Below, one piece after another: positions 57,043-64,000 of a DNA stretch of 64,000 nucleotides. Origin of the DNA: Micromonospora olivasterospora. GTDB taxonomy: Bacteria; Actinomycetota; Actinomycetes; Mycobacteriales; Micromonosporaceae. The stretch lies in assembly GCF_007830265.1 (NCBI RefSeq), contig NZ_VLKE01000001.1, positions 1,798,001-1,862,000 on the forward strand, in the 5' to 3' direction. The position numbers and the translations under genes are program-made. The number at the start of each line of letters is the position of its first letter. The stretch's first letter is position 1. The notes beneath the pieces are model-generated. The model was not told the DNA's origin. It was given only the letters and a program-made list of their open reading frames with translations, and made no database searches.

Positions 57043-57963
57043 CTACTTCTTCGACATCAGCGCCCGGCCGAAGAAGGCCAGGTTGGCGGGGCGCTCGGCG
57101 AGGCGGCGCATCAGGTAGCCGTACCAGTCGGTGCCGTACGGCAGGTAGACCCGCACGGTGTAGCCCTCGCCGACCAGCCGGGTCTGCTCCTCCGGCCGGA
57201 GGCCGTACAGCATCTGGAACTCGAACCGGTCCGGCCCCCGGTCGAACCAGCGGGCCCGGTCCTCGCCGATGGCGATCAGGCGCGGGTCGTGGGTGGCCAG
57301 CATCGGGTACCCGTCGCCGGACATCAGGATGTTCATGCACCGGACGTACGACTTGTCCACCTCGCGGGCGGACTGGTACGCCACGGACTCCGGCTCCCGG
57401 TACGCGCCCTTGCACAGCCGCACCCGCGACCCGGCGGTGGCCAACTCGCGGCAGTCGGACTCGGTCCGGCGCAGGTACGCCTGGAGCACCGCCCCGGTCG
57501 CCGGGTGGTCCTTGCGCAGCTTGGCCAGGATGTCCAGCGTCGAGTCGGTGGTGGTGTGGTCCTCCATGTCCAGGGTGACCGTGGTGCCCGCCTCGCCCGC
57601 CGCCGTGCAGATCGCCCGCACGTTGTCGTACGCGAGCTGCTCGTCGAACAGCTGGCCGAGCGCGGAGAGCTTCACGCTGATCTCGGCGGCCGGGGTGAGC
57701 CCCGCGGCGGAGAGCAGCCGCAGCAGGTTCAGGTACTCGTCCCGGGTGGCGGTGGCCTGCTCGGGGGTGACGGTGTCCTCGCCGAGGTTGTCGAGGGCGA
57801 CCGCGAGACCGTCGTCGACGAGCTCGCGGGTCGCGCGCAACGCGTCGTCGGTGCCGGCTCCGGCGACGAACCGGCGGACGACGTCCCGGGTGAAGGGGGC
57901 CGTCGCGATGAGCCGCTCGACCTGGGATGACCGGGAGGCGGCGAGGATGACGGAACGGAGCAT
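57043..57963 (-). CDS. putA: Proline dehydrogenase
   Basis: 306 residues, the stand-alone (PutB-type) length. Conserved PRODH TIM-barrel and FAD/proline sites: EISVKLSALGQLFDE, TVTLDMEDHTTTD, VRLCKGAYREP, MLATHDPRLI, EFQMLYGLR and VYLPYGTDWYGYLMRRLAER. It oxidises proline to pyrroline-5-carboxylate. The second enzyme (P5C dehydrogenase) is not in the window. Start ATG 57963. The same chromosomal block in mycobacteria has proC at a comparable place, which I do not see here. Confidence 0.93.
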   Translation of the reverse strand: MLRSVILAASRSSQVERLIATAPFTRDVVRRFVAGAGTDDALRATRELVDDGLAVALDNLGEDTVTPEQATATRDEYLNLLRLLSAAGLTPAAEISVKLSALGQLFDEQLAYDNVRAICTAAGEAGTTVTLDMEDHTTTDSTLDILAKLRKDHPATGAVLQAYLRRTESDCRELATAGSRVRLCKGAYREPESVAYQSAREVDKSYVRCMNILMSGDGYPMLATHDPRLIAIGEDRARWFDRGPDRFEFQMLYGLRPEEQTRLVGEGYTVRVYLPYGTDWYGYLMRRLAERPANLAFFGRALMSKK

Positions 57964-58062
57964 GAGCCGAGCGTAACGCCCGGACGCGTCCCCGCGCCGG
58001 GGGGCGGCGGCGCTCACGAGCCCGGGGCGGCGGGCGTGGCGTCCGTCCGCTACAACGATGTC

Positions 58063-58338
58063 GTGGAACGACACCCCCGACGCCGGCTCCGCTCGGCAAC
58101 CGTGCAGCTCGGCGCGATGACCGCCCTGGCGCTCGCCCTCTCCGGCTGCAACATGACATCCGACGACGACGATGACGACGACTGCGCGCTCGGCCCGGCC
58201 GGCGGCGGCGGGACCGTCGCGCTGGCGATGCGGGTGCCCGCCGTCGGCGACGCCCCGCGCACCGAACAGCGGCCGGCCGCCACGGTCGTGCCCGAGCGCG
58301 GCGGTTTCGGCACCCACCTCGCCTCCTGCGGGGGCTGA
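58063..58338 (+). CDS. Small lipoprotein with poly-Asp stretch
   Basis: 91 residues from GTG 58063. GTG 58036 in the same frame is an alternative. The signal has basic residues (RHPRRRLRS), a hydrophobic core (GAMTALALAL) and lipobox LSGC. Right after the lipidated Cys comes SDDDDDDD, then a Gly/Ala/Pro-rich mature part ending in CGG. The acidic run could bind cations. It is separated by 1 nt from the ATP-grasp gene, so the two are probably translated together. No family recognised. Confidence 0.72.
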   Translation: MERHPRRRLRSATVQLGAMTALALALSGCNMTSDDDDDDDCALGPAGGGGTVALAMRVPAVGDAPRTEQRPAATVVPERGGFGTHLASCGG

Positions 58339-58339
58339 C

Positions 58340-59506
58340 GTGCGGCGCGAGGCGGTCACCCCGCGCCCCGACTGGGACGCCACCGTCCGCTCGCAGGGGC
58401 TGGTGTACATCGACACCGAGCTGCCCGACGGCGGGGTGATGTCGTACTGGGACGAGACGGCGGCGTACGCGTTCGAGCTGGACGAGGTGCTCCGGCTGGA
58501 GGAGGCGACCGAGGAACTGCACCGGATGTCGCTCGCCGCCGCCGCGCACGTCGTCGCCCGCGACCGGTACGCCGAGTTCGGCATCCCGGCCTGGGCGGCC
58601 GACGCGGTGGCCCAGTCGCTGCGCGAGGAGCCGCCGACCCTCTACGGCCGCTTCGACCTCTGGTACGACGGGAGCTGGCCCCCCAAGCTGCTGGAGTACA
58701 ACGCCGACACCCCCACCTCGCTGGTCGAGGCGAGCATCGTGCAGTGGTACTGGCTGGAGGAGACCCGCCCGGAGGCGGACCAGTGGAACAGCCTGCACGA
58801 GCGCCTCGTCGCCGCCTGGGCGAGGATCGGCCGGGACCTGCACGAGAAGCAGGTGCACGTGGTCTGGTCGAACGAGGAGGAGTCCGGCGAGGACCAGATC
58901 ACCGCCGGCTACCTGGCCGAGACGGCCCGACAGGCGGGGCTCCCCGCCGAGCTGCTGCCGATCCAGCGCATCGGCTGGGACGGCCGGCGCTTCGTCGACG
59001 CCGCCGACCGGCCCGTCACCACCTGCTTCAAGCTCTACCCCTGGGAGTGGATGCTGGCCGAGCCGTACGGGCCGCTGGCGCTGGACCCGGGCACCCCGAC
59101 CACCTGGATCGAGCCGGCCTGGAAGCTGCTGCTGTCGAACAAGGCGCTGCTGGCGGTGCTCTGGGAGCTGTACCCCGGGCACGAGTACCTGCTGCCGGCG
59201 TACCTGGACTCGCCGCGCGGGATGACCGAGTACGTGGCCAAGCCGCTGCTCGGCCGGGAGGGCGCCTCGGTGCGGATCGTCACCGACGGCCGGGAGATCA
59301 CCAACCCGGGCATCTACGGTGAGGAGGGCTTCTGTTACCAGGAGTTCCGGGCCCTGCCGGAGTTCGCCGGCAACCGGGCGGTGCTGGGCAGCTGGATCGT
59401 CGACGGCGAGTCGGCCGGCGCGGGGGTGCGGGAGAGCCCGAACCTGATCACCGACGGCTACGCGCGGTTCCTGCCGCACTACATCGACGCGCCGCGAATC
59501 CCCTGA
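58340..59506 (+). CDS. Glutathionylspermidine-synthase-like ATP-grasp ligase
   Basis: 388 residues from GTG 58340. Conserved parts of the GSP_synth domain: YGRFDLWYDG (substrate), LLEYNADTPTSLVEAS, KLYPWEWML, WKLLLSNKALLAVLWE and the ATP-binding VAKPLLGREGASVRI, then CYQEFRALPEF. The amidase half of the E. coli enzyme is absent. Actinobacteria do not normally make glutathione, so the true ligands are unknown. It may join an amine to a peptide or another thiol. Coupled to a poly-Asp lipoprotein. Homologues in many genomes share this pairing (inference from family reports). Confidence 0.87.
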   Translation: MRREAVTPRPDWDATVRSQGLVYIDTELPDGGVMSYWDETAAYAFELDEVLRLEEATEELHRMSLAAAAHVVARDRYAEFGIPAWAADAVAQSLREEPPTLYGRFDLWYDGSWPPKLLEYNADTPTSLVEASIVQWYWLEETRPEADQWNSLHERLVAAWARIGRDLHEKQVHVVWSNEEESGEDQITAGYLAETARQAGLPAELLPIQRIGWDGRRFVDAADRPVTTCFKLYPWEWMLAEPYGPLALDPGTPTTWIEPAWKLLLSNKALLAVLWELYPGHEYLLPAYLDSPRGMTEYVAKPLLGREGASVRIVTDGREITNPGIYGEEGFCYQEFRALPEFAGNRAVLGSWIVDGESAGAGVRESPNLITDGYARFLPHYIDAPRIP

Positions 59507-59525
59507 GTCGTCTACGGTTGAGGGC

Positions 59526-60095
59526 GTGAACTTCGACGCGTACGCCCGGACCGGCGTCGACCTGGTCAACGCCCGGCTGGACGACCTCGACGACCTGCAG
59601 GCCCTCATTCCCGACGAGAGCGCGTGGATGCGCGCCGAGGTGGCGGAGCGGGACCTGGCGATCTTCCGGCGCGCGCAGAAGCGCCTGCGCGACGTCTTCG
59701 AGTACGGCACATCGGGCCGGGACACCGAGGCGGTGGCCGAGCTGAACGCGCTGCTGGAGGCGTACCCGGTGCAGCCGCGCATCTCCGGGCACGACTCCAG
59801 CGACTGGCACATGCACGTGACCAGCCGGGGCGCGTCGGTCAGCTCGGAATACCTGGCCGGCGCCGTGTGGGGCCTGTCGGTCTGGCTCTGCGAGTACGGC
59901 AGCGCCCGGTTCGGGGTGTGCGCCGACGAGCGCTGCGGCAACGTCTACCTGGACACCTCGTCCAACTGCTGCCGGCGGTTCTGCTCGGAACGCTGCGCCA
60001 CCCGCTCGCACGTGGCCGCGCACCGCGCCCGCAAGCGCGCGGCCGTGGGCGAGCAGGCCGCCGCCCCGGCCGACTCGCTGACCCCGGTCAGCTGA
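59526..60095 (+). CDS. CGNR zinc-finger / ABATE-domain protein
   Basis: 189 residues. An N-terminal ABATE-like helical part (about 1-115: VDLVNARLDDLDDLQAL, LNALLEAYPV) precedes a C-terminal zinc finger (about 131-165: C132, C137, then CGNVYLDTSSNCCRRFCSER with C148/C149, C153, C157), followed by a basic helix (HVAAHRARKR). Typical of stress-associated DNA-binding proteins of actinobacteria. Target unknown. Begins 20 bp after the ATP-grasp gene and may belong to the same transcript. Confidence 0.87.
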   Translation: MNFDAYARTGVDLVNARLDDLDDLQALIPDESAWMRAEVAERDLAIFRRAQKRLRDVFEYGTSGRDTEAVAELNALLEAYPVQPRISGHDSSDWHMHVTSRGASVSSEYLAGAVWGLSVWLCEYGSARFGVCADERCGNVYLDTSSNCCRRFCSERCATRSHVAAHRARKRAAVGEQAAAPADSLTPVS

Positions 60096-60134
60096 TCCCG
60101 CCCGCCCGGTCGGCGCTCGGGCGCGAACCGGCGC

Positions 60135-60941
60135 TCAGGCGTCGACCGGGGACGGGGCGGTGAGGTGGGCGCGGGCGAACTCCAGGGCCTCGCGCAGGTC
60201 GGCCTCGCGCACGGCGCGGCTCCTGGCGCCCCGGGTGGTCACCTCGACCGCCACCGAGCCGGTGAAGCCGCGCCCGGCCAGCGAGCGCAGCAGCTCGCCG
60301 CAGGGCTGGGTGCCCCGCCCGGGCACCAGGTGCTCGTCGCGCCCCTCGCCGGTGCCGTCGCCCAGGTGGACGTGGGCCAGGCGGTCGCCCATCCGGTCGG
60401 CCATCTCGATGGAGTCGGTGTGCGACGCCGCGCAGTGCGACAGGTCGAGGGTGTACGCCGGGTAGCCCGTCTCGGTCGGGTCCCACCCCGGGACGTACGG
60501 GACGAACTGCCGGCCGGCCATCCGCACCGGGTACATGTTCTCCACCGCGAAGCGCAGCCCGGGGAACTGCCCGGCGATCCGGTCCAGCCCCTCGGCGAAG
60601 TTGCGGGCGTAGTCGCGCTGCCAGGTGAACGGCGGGTGCACCACCACGGTGGGCGCCTCGAGGGTCTCGGCCAGCTCGGCCGCCCTGCGCAGCCGCTCCC
60701 ACGGGTCGGGGCTCCACACCCGCTGGGTGACCAGCAGGCAGGGCGCGTGGACGGAGAGCACCGGCACGTCGTAGTGCCTGGCCAGCCCGCGCAGCGCGCC
60801 GGCGTCCTGGCTGACCGCGTCCGTCCAGACCATCACCTCGACGCCGTCGTAGCCGACCGCCGCTGCCATCTGGAACGCCGCCGCGGTGCGCTCAGGGAAG
60901 ACCGAGGACGTGGACAGGAGAACCGGGACGCGGGAAGTCAC
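60135..60941 (-). CDS. Sugar phosphate isomerase/epimerase (AP endonuclease 2-like TIM barrel)
   Basis: 268 residues from GTG 60941. The family core is visible: [29 protein letters not shown] (metal His), [43 protein letters not shown] and [10 protein letters not shown]. Metal-dependent TIM barrel of unknown sugar or sugar-acid substrate. A homologue (Rv0498) is the companion of ppx1 in M. tuberculosis. Converges with the CGNR gene. Next to the Ppx gene on the same strand. Confidence 0.88.
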   Translation of the reverse strand: MTSRVPVLLSTSSVFPERTAAAFQMAAAVGYDGVEVMVWTDAVSQDAGALRGLARHYDVPVLSVHAPCLLVTQRVWSPDPWERLRRAAELAETLEAPTVVVHPPFTWQRDYARNFAEGLDRIAGQFPGLRFAVENMYPVRMAGRQFVPYVPGWDPTETGYPAYTLDLSHCAASHTDSIEMADRMGDRLAHVHLGDGTGEGRDEHLVPGRGTQPCGELLRSLAGRGFTGSVAVEVTTRGARSRAVREADLREALEFARAHLTAPSPVDA

Positions 60942-61013
60942 ACCTGCCAGGGTAGCCCGCCCCCGTTGCGGCATCGTGACGAGCAGTCGCAAAACCCCCG
61001 TAACGCCGCTGGG

Positions 61014-61958
61014 TCACATCGACCCGAGCTGATCCAGCCGGCGCAGGATGACCCCCTCGCGCAGCGCCCAGGGGCAGATGTCCAGCGACGCCAGGTCGAG
61101 CCGGCGCATGACCGCCTCGGCGACCAGCGCCCCGGCCAGCAGCTGGTGGGCGCGCCCGGCGCTCACCCCCTCCAGCTCCGGCAGCTGCCGGGGCGGGATG
61201 TGCCGGACGAAGCCGAGCACCTGCCGCAGGCCGTCGCGGGTGAGGCTGCGCCGGGCCCAGAGCCCCGCCCGGGACGGGGCCGCCCCGGCGAGCCGGGCCA
61301 GCGTGCGGAACGTCTTCGAGGTGGCGACCGGCCGCTCCCAGCCCACGTCGGCCATCTTCCCGACCACCGGGTCGAGCAGTTCGTCGACGTACTCCCGCAG
61401 CTCCTCGACGGCCTCGGGCGGCGGGGGCACGGCGCTGGCCGGGTCGATCCGGAGCCGGTCCCGGCTCAGCCGCCCGGCGCCGAGCGGCAGCGACACGGCG
61501 ACGTCCGGCTCCTCGTCGATGCCGGCCGCGATCTCCAGCGACCCGCCGCCGATGTCCAGCGCCAGCAGCCGCCCCGCCGACCAGCCGAACCACCGCCGGA
61601 CCGCGAGGAACGTCATCCGCGCCTCGTCCGCGCCGGAGAGCACCTCCAGCCGTACGCCGGTCTCCTCGCGCACCCGGGCCAGCACCTCACCCGCGTTGGT
61701 GGCGTCGCGCACGGCGGACGTGGCGAACGCGAGCAGGTCGTCGACGGCCAGGCCGGTGGCCGCCTCCCGGGCCGCGGCGATCGCCCTGACCAGGCCCTCC
61801 GCGCCCGCCTCGGTGAGCGCCCCGGCCGGGCCGATCTGCTCGGCCAGCCGGAGCACCACCTTCTCCGAGTGCGCCGGCCACGGGTGCGCCCCGGGGTGGG
61901 CGTCGACCACCAGCAGGTGCACCGTGTTGGAACCGACGTCGAGGACTCCCAGTCGCAT
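61014..61958 (-). CDS. ppx: Exopolyphosphatase / pppGpp phosphohydrolase (Ppx/GppA family)
   Basis: 314 residues. N-terminal [17 protein letters not shown] phosphate loop, [16 protein letters not shown] second loop and a C-terminal helical subdomain. Length fits the short mycobacterial Ppx1 rather than the long E. coli type, so there is no C-terminal HD-like domain. It degrades polyphosphate or pppGpp. It lies upstream of the isomerase gene (60 bp), the usual ppx1-isomerase pair. Confidence 0.92.
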   Translation of the reverse strand: MRLGVLDVGSNTVHLLVVDAHPGAHPWPAHSEKVVLRLAEQIGPAGALTEAGAEGLVRAIAAAREAATGLAVDDLLAFATSAVRDATNAGEVLARVREETGVRLEVLSGADEARMTFLAVRRWFGWSAGRLLALDIGGGSLEIAAGIDEEPDVAVSLPLGAGRLSRDRLRIDPASAVPPPPEAVEELREYVDELLDPVVGKMADVGWERPVATSKTFRTLARLAGAAPSRAGLWARRSLTRDGLRQVLGFVRHIPPRQLPELEGVSAGRAHQLLAGALVAEAVMRRLDLASLDICPWALREGVILRRLDQLGSM

Positions 61959-62032
61959 GGTGACGACACTAGGGCCTGGCCGGATGGGCGGCTCGCCGGT
62001 GGGAACCCGGCACCGGGCGTACGCTGGGCCGG

Positions 62033-62842
62033 GTGACGGGCCAGATGGAGCTGCGGGTGCTGGTGGACGACCCCGACGATCCGCGCAGCCGCGAGGTGGA
62101 GCTGGACTTCCCGCGGGAGTGGATCGAGTTCGTCGACCCGGCCGACGCGAAGCACGTCGTCCGGGCGGACCTGACCTGGCTGTTGTCCCGCTGGACGTGC
62201 CTGTTCGGGAAGGGCTGCCACGGCATCATCGCCGGCCGGGCGGCGGACGGCTGCTGCTCGCACGGTGCGTTCTTCACCGACTCGGACGACGAGAAGCGGG
62301 TCCGGGCCGCGGTGAAGCGGCTCACCCCGCAGACCTGGCAGCACTACCGGCGCGGGTTCAGAAACTGGACCGAGAACGACACCGTCGACGGCAAGACCCC
62401 GGCCCGGCGCACGGCCACCCGGGACGCCGACTCCCCGTGCGTCTTCCTCAACGACGCCGACTTCCCGGGCGGGGGCGGCTGCGCCCTGCACGCCCAGGCG
62501 CTGCGCGACGGGGCGCACCCGCTGGAATACAAGCCGGACGTGTGCTGGCAGCTGCCGATCCGGCGGGACCAGGATTGGCAGAAAAGGCCGGACAACACGA
62601 AGGTGCTGGTCTCCACGCTGTCGGAGTTCGACCGGCGGGGTTGGGGGGCCGGCGGGCACGACCTGGACTGGTGGTGCACCTCGTCGACGGACGCGCACGT
62701 CGGCGCCGAGCCGATGTACGTCTCGTACGGCCCGGAGCTGACGGCGCTGATCGGCGCGCCCGCGTACGAGGAGCTGGCCGCCCTGTGCGCGGCCCGGCTG
62801 CGCCAGGGCCAGGTCGCCCCCCACCCCGCCACCGAGGGCTGA
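62033..62842 (+). CDS. Cys-rich conserved hypothetical protein
   Basis: 269 residues from GTG 62033, divergent from ppx. Fixed Cys/His pattern: C56, C62-H63, C74-C75-x-H77, C136, C150-x-x-H153, C171 and C215 ([52 protein letters not shown]). A double Cys and spaced singles recall YkgJ/DUF3109-like putative iron-sulfur or zinc proteins, but the order is different. No known function. The Cys set argues for a cytoplasmic metal cluster. Confidence 0.72.
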   Translation: MTGQMELRVLVDDPDDPRSREVELDFPREWIEFVDPADAKHVVRADLTWLLSRWTCLFGKGCHGIIAGRAADGCCSHGAFFTDSDDEKRVRAAVKRLTPQTWQHYRRGFRNWTENDTVDGKTPARRTATRDADSPCVFLNDADFPGGGGCALHAQALRDGAHPLEYKPDVCWQLPIRRDQDWQKRPDNTKVLVSTLSEFDRRGWGAGGHDLDWWCTSSTDAHVGAEPMYVSYGPELTALIGAPAYEELAALCAARLRQGQVAPHPATEG

Positions 62843-62847
62843 CTGCC

Positions 62848-63327
62848 CTACGCCCGCGCGGGCAGGACGACGATGCCGTCGTCGTCGCTGTAGACCTCCG
62901 CGCCGGGCGCGAAGACGCAGCTGCCGAAGAACACCGGCACGTCCCGCTCGCCGGCACCGGTCTTGCCGCTCTTGCGCGGATTCGAGCCGAGCGCCTTGAT
63001 GCCGATGGGCAGCGTCCGCAGGGCGGCGACGTCGCGGACCGCGCCGTTGATCACCACGCCCGCCCAGCCGTTCTCCGCCGCGGCCCCGGCGATGAGGTCG
63101 CCCATCAGGGCGGTGTGCAGCGAGCCGCCGCCGTCCACCACCAGGACCCGGCCCTCCCCCGATTCGGAGACGATCGACTTCACCAGGGCGTTGTCCTCGA
63201 AGCAACGCACGGTCACGGCCGGCCCGCCGAAGGCCCGGACGGCGCCGAACTGGCGCAGTTGGGCGTCGCACGAGCCGAGAACGTCGCCGTACCGGTCGTA
63301 GAGGTCGGCGGTCGAGGGCGTGTCCAT
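62848..63327 (-). CDS. rraA: RraA-family protein (RNase E inhibitor / HMG aldolase-like)
   Basis: 159 residues. Core motifs: [52 protein letters not shown] and [12 protein letters not shown]. The family covers the RNase E regulator RraA and 4-hydroxy-4-methyl-2-oxoglutarate aldolases. The conserved G-x-x-x-G-D-x-x-A and R-D pair are present, so either role is possible. The start ATG 63327 is followed upstream by GGACC, with a weak ribosome site GAAAGGACC. Confidence 0.87.
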   Translation of the reverse strand: MDTPSTADLYDRYGDVLGSCDAQLRQFGAVRAFGGPAVTVRCFEDNALVKSIVSESGEGRVLVVDGGGSLHTALMGDLIAGAAAENGWAGVVINGAVRDVAALRTLPIGIKALGSNPRKSGKTGAGERDVPVFFGSCVFAPGAEVYSDDDGIVVLPARA

Positions 63328-63338
63328 GGTGGGTCCTT

Positions 63339-64000
63339 TCAGTCAGGGTCGGTTTCGGGATCCGCGGGCGGCGAACGGTGCAGGCCGGTGGCGGCGACCG
63401 CCGCGCCGGCCAGCCCCGCCGCGGTGCAGGCGAGCACCCCGGCCGCCCCGGCGCCGGCCGCCAGGACGCCGGCGGCGCTGGGGATCAGCACCTGGCCGAG
63501 CCGGTTGCCGGTGAGCCGCAGGGACATCGCCCGGCCGCGCAGCCCGGGCGGCGCCACCTCGGCGAGGAACGACATGGTCAGCGGCTGGCCGGCACCGAGC
63601 CCGAGGCCGGCGACAGTGACGACCACGGCCATCGCCCAGAACGGCAGCGGCGGCAGCAGCAGCGCGAGGCCGGCGGCGGAGAGGGCGACGGTGCCGACGA
63701 GCAACGCGCGCCGGCCGACCAGCGCGACCAGCCGGCCGAGCCCCAGCCGGGACGCCATCGACGCGACCGCGCGCAGCCCGAGCAGCAGGCCGATCGAGCC
63801 GGCGGCGATGCCCCGTTCGGCGCCGAGGGCGGGCAGGTAGACCAGGGTGATGTCGACCGCCGCCAGGACGACGCAGCTGACCGTGAGGGCGCGCACCAGC
63901 CCGGGCTGGCGGAGCAGGTCGCGCATCCCGCCGGCGCCCGGCCCGGCGGCGGCCCGGTGGTGCCCGGACGGGCGGAGGAACGCGGCGGCCACCAGCAGCG
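63339..64000 (-). CDS. MFS transporter, C-terminal half (5' end outside window)
   Basis: 220 residues visible, reading from the window edge to TCA at 63339-63341. Six hydrophobic segments in the order of the second half of an MFS protein: [21 protein letters not shown], then [20 protein letters not shown], then [18 protein letters not shown], then [21 protein letters not shown] with [11 protein letters not shown], then [19 protein letters not shown], then [16 protein letters not shown]. Drug or small-molecule efflux protein of unknown substrate. Starts 11 bp downstream of rraA on the same strand. Confidence 0.83.
   Translation of the reverse strand, partial: LLVAAAFLRPSGHHRAAAGPGAGGMRDLLRQPGLVRALTVSCVVLAAVDITLVYLPALGAERGIAAGSIGLLLGLRAVASMASRLGLGRLVALVGRRALLVGTVALSAAGLALLLPPLPFWAMAVVVTVAGLGLGAGQPLTMSFLAEVAPPGLRGRAMSLRLTGNRLGQVLIPSAAGVLAAGAGAAGVLACTAAGLAGAAVAATGLHRSPPADPETDPD

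Overview
The window is chromosomal DNA from a very GC-rich filamentous actinomycete, most likely a Micromonosporaceae (Micromonospora-like) strain. Reasons seen in the sequence: GTG starts and GTGA/ATGA gene overlaps throughout, secreted glycosidases, a BldN-type developmental sigma factor, the rex-hemA-hemC-hemD-hemB operon, and intergenic palindromes of the GATCAAGAGGTTTGCGTC type. The genus call is an inference. I found no tRNA, rRNA, CRISPR array, prophage or transposase.

Layout. 0-9.3 kb: end of a DNA-binding regulator, a His-rich membrane-anchored protein, a RecQ helicase with a C-terminal phosphoribosyltransferase-like domain, a truncated SARP-type DNA-binding protein, an LppX-like lipoprotein, a livK/livM remnant bracketed by two palindromes, a secreted glycerophosphodiesterase and a TrkH/TrkA potassium uptake pair. 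9.3-22.6 kb: a receptor Ser/Thr kinase with a CBM2-like ectodomain, a membrane spermidine-synthase-like protein, a secreted coiled-coil M15-like peptidase, a four-gene signalling operon (response regulator/PP2C phosphatase, CHASE3 histidine kinase, stand-alone receiver, inositol-phosphatase-like enzyme), a Smr-domain protein, a TPR protein, a ROK sugar kinase and an ABC-F ATPase. 22.6-30.2 kb: a LacI-controlled arabinoside uptake and degradation locus (LacI, GH51, ABC transporter, GH43) that is badly broken, then a GHL10 glycosidase. 30.3-36.1 kb: a cyclase/NB-ARC/TPR regulator, an FmdB zinc ribbon, a secreted lytic transglycosylase and a tandem GNAT.

36.1-62 kb is a conserved actinobacterial neighbourhood. 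The heme genes with Rex and its operator-promoter, a glutaredoxin-like gene, bldN with its presumed anti-sigma gene, a HAD phosphatase, an acyltransferase, an epimerase, the 33-residue ribosomal protein bS22, a BldC-like HTH protein, a sugar isomerase and a Ppx phosphatase recall the M. tuberculosis Rv0496-Rv0512 block and the S. coelicolor rex/bldN region. Inserted in it are a two-component pair, a MacAB-like transporter, proline dehydrogenase and a lipoprotein/ATP-grasp pair. The end holds a Cys-rich protein, an RraA-like protein and a truncated MFS transporter.

The most striking general feature is the number of interrupted genes between about 5 and 47 kb. There are single-base losses, mostly in short homopolymers (kinase tail, BON-methyltransferase, LacI tail, acyl-CoA synthetase twice), and clean internal deletions (livK/livM, GH51, solute-binding protein/permease, second permease, acyl-CoA synthetase). 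The neighbouring core genes are intact. This is either localised decay or an assembly artefact, and only reads can decide. I found no convincing wholly new defence or biosynthetic system. The best leads for unusual biology are the CBM2-ectodomain kinase, the RecQ-phosphoribosyltransferase fusion, the lipoprotein/ATP-grasp pair and the translationally coupled small ORF in front of bldN.
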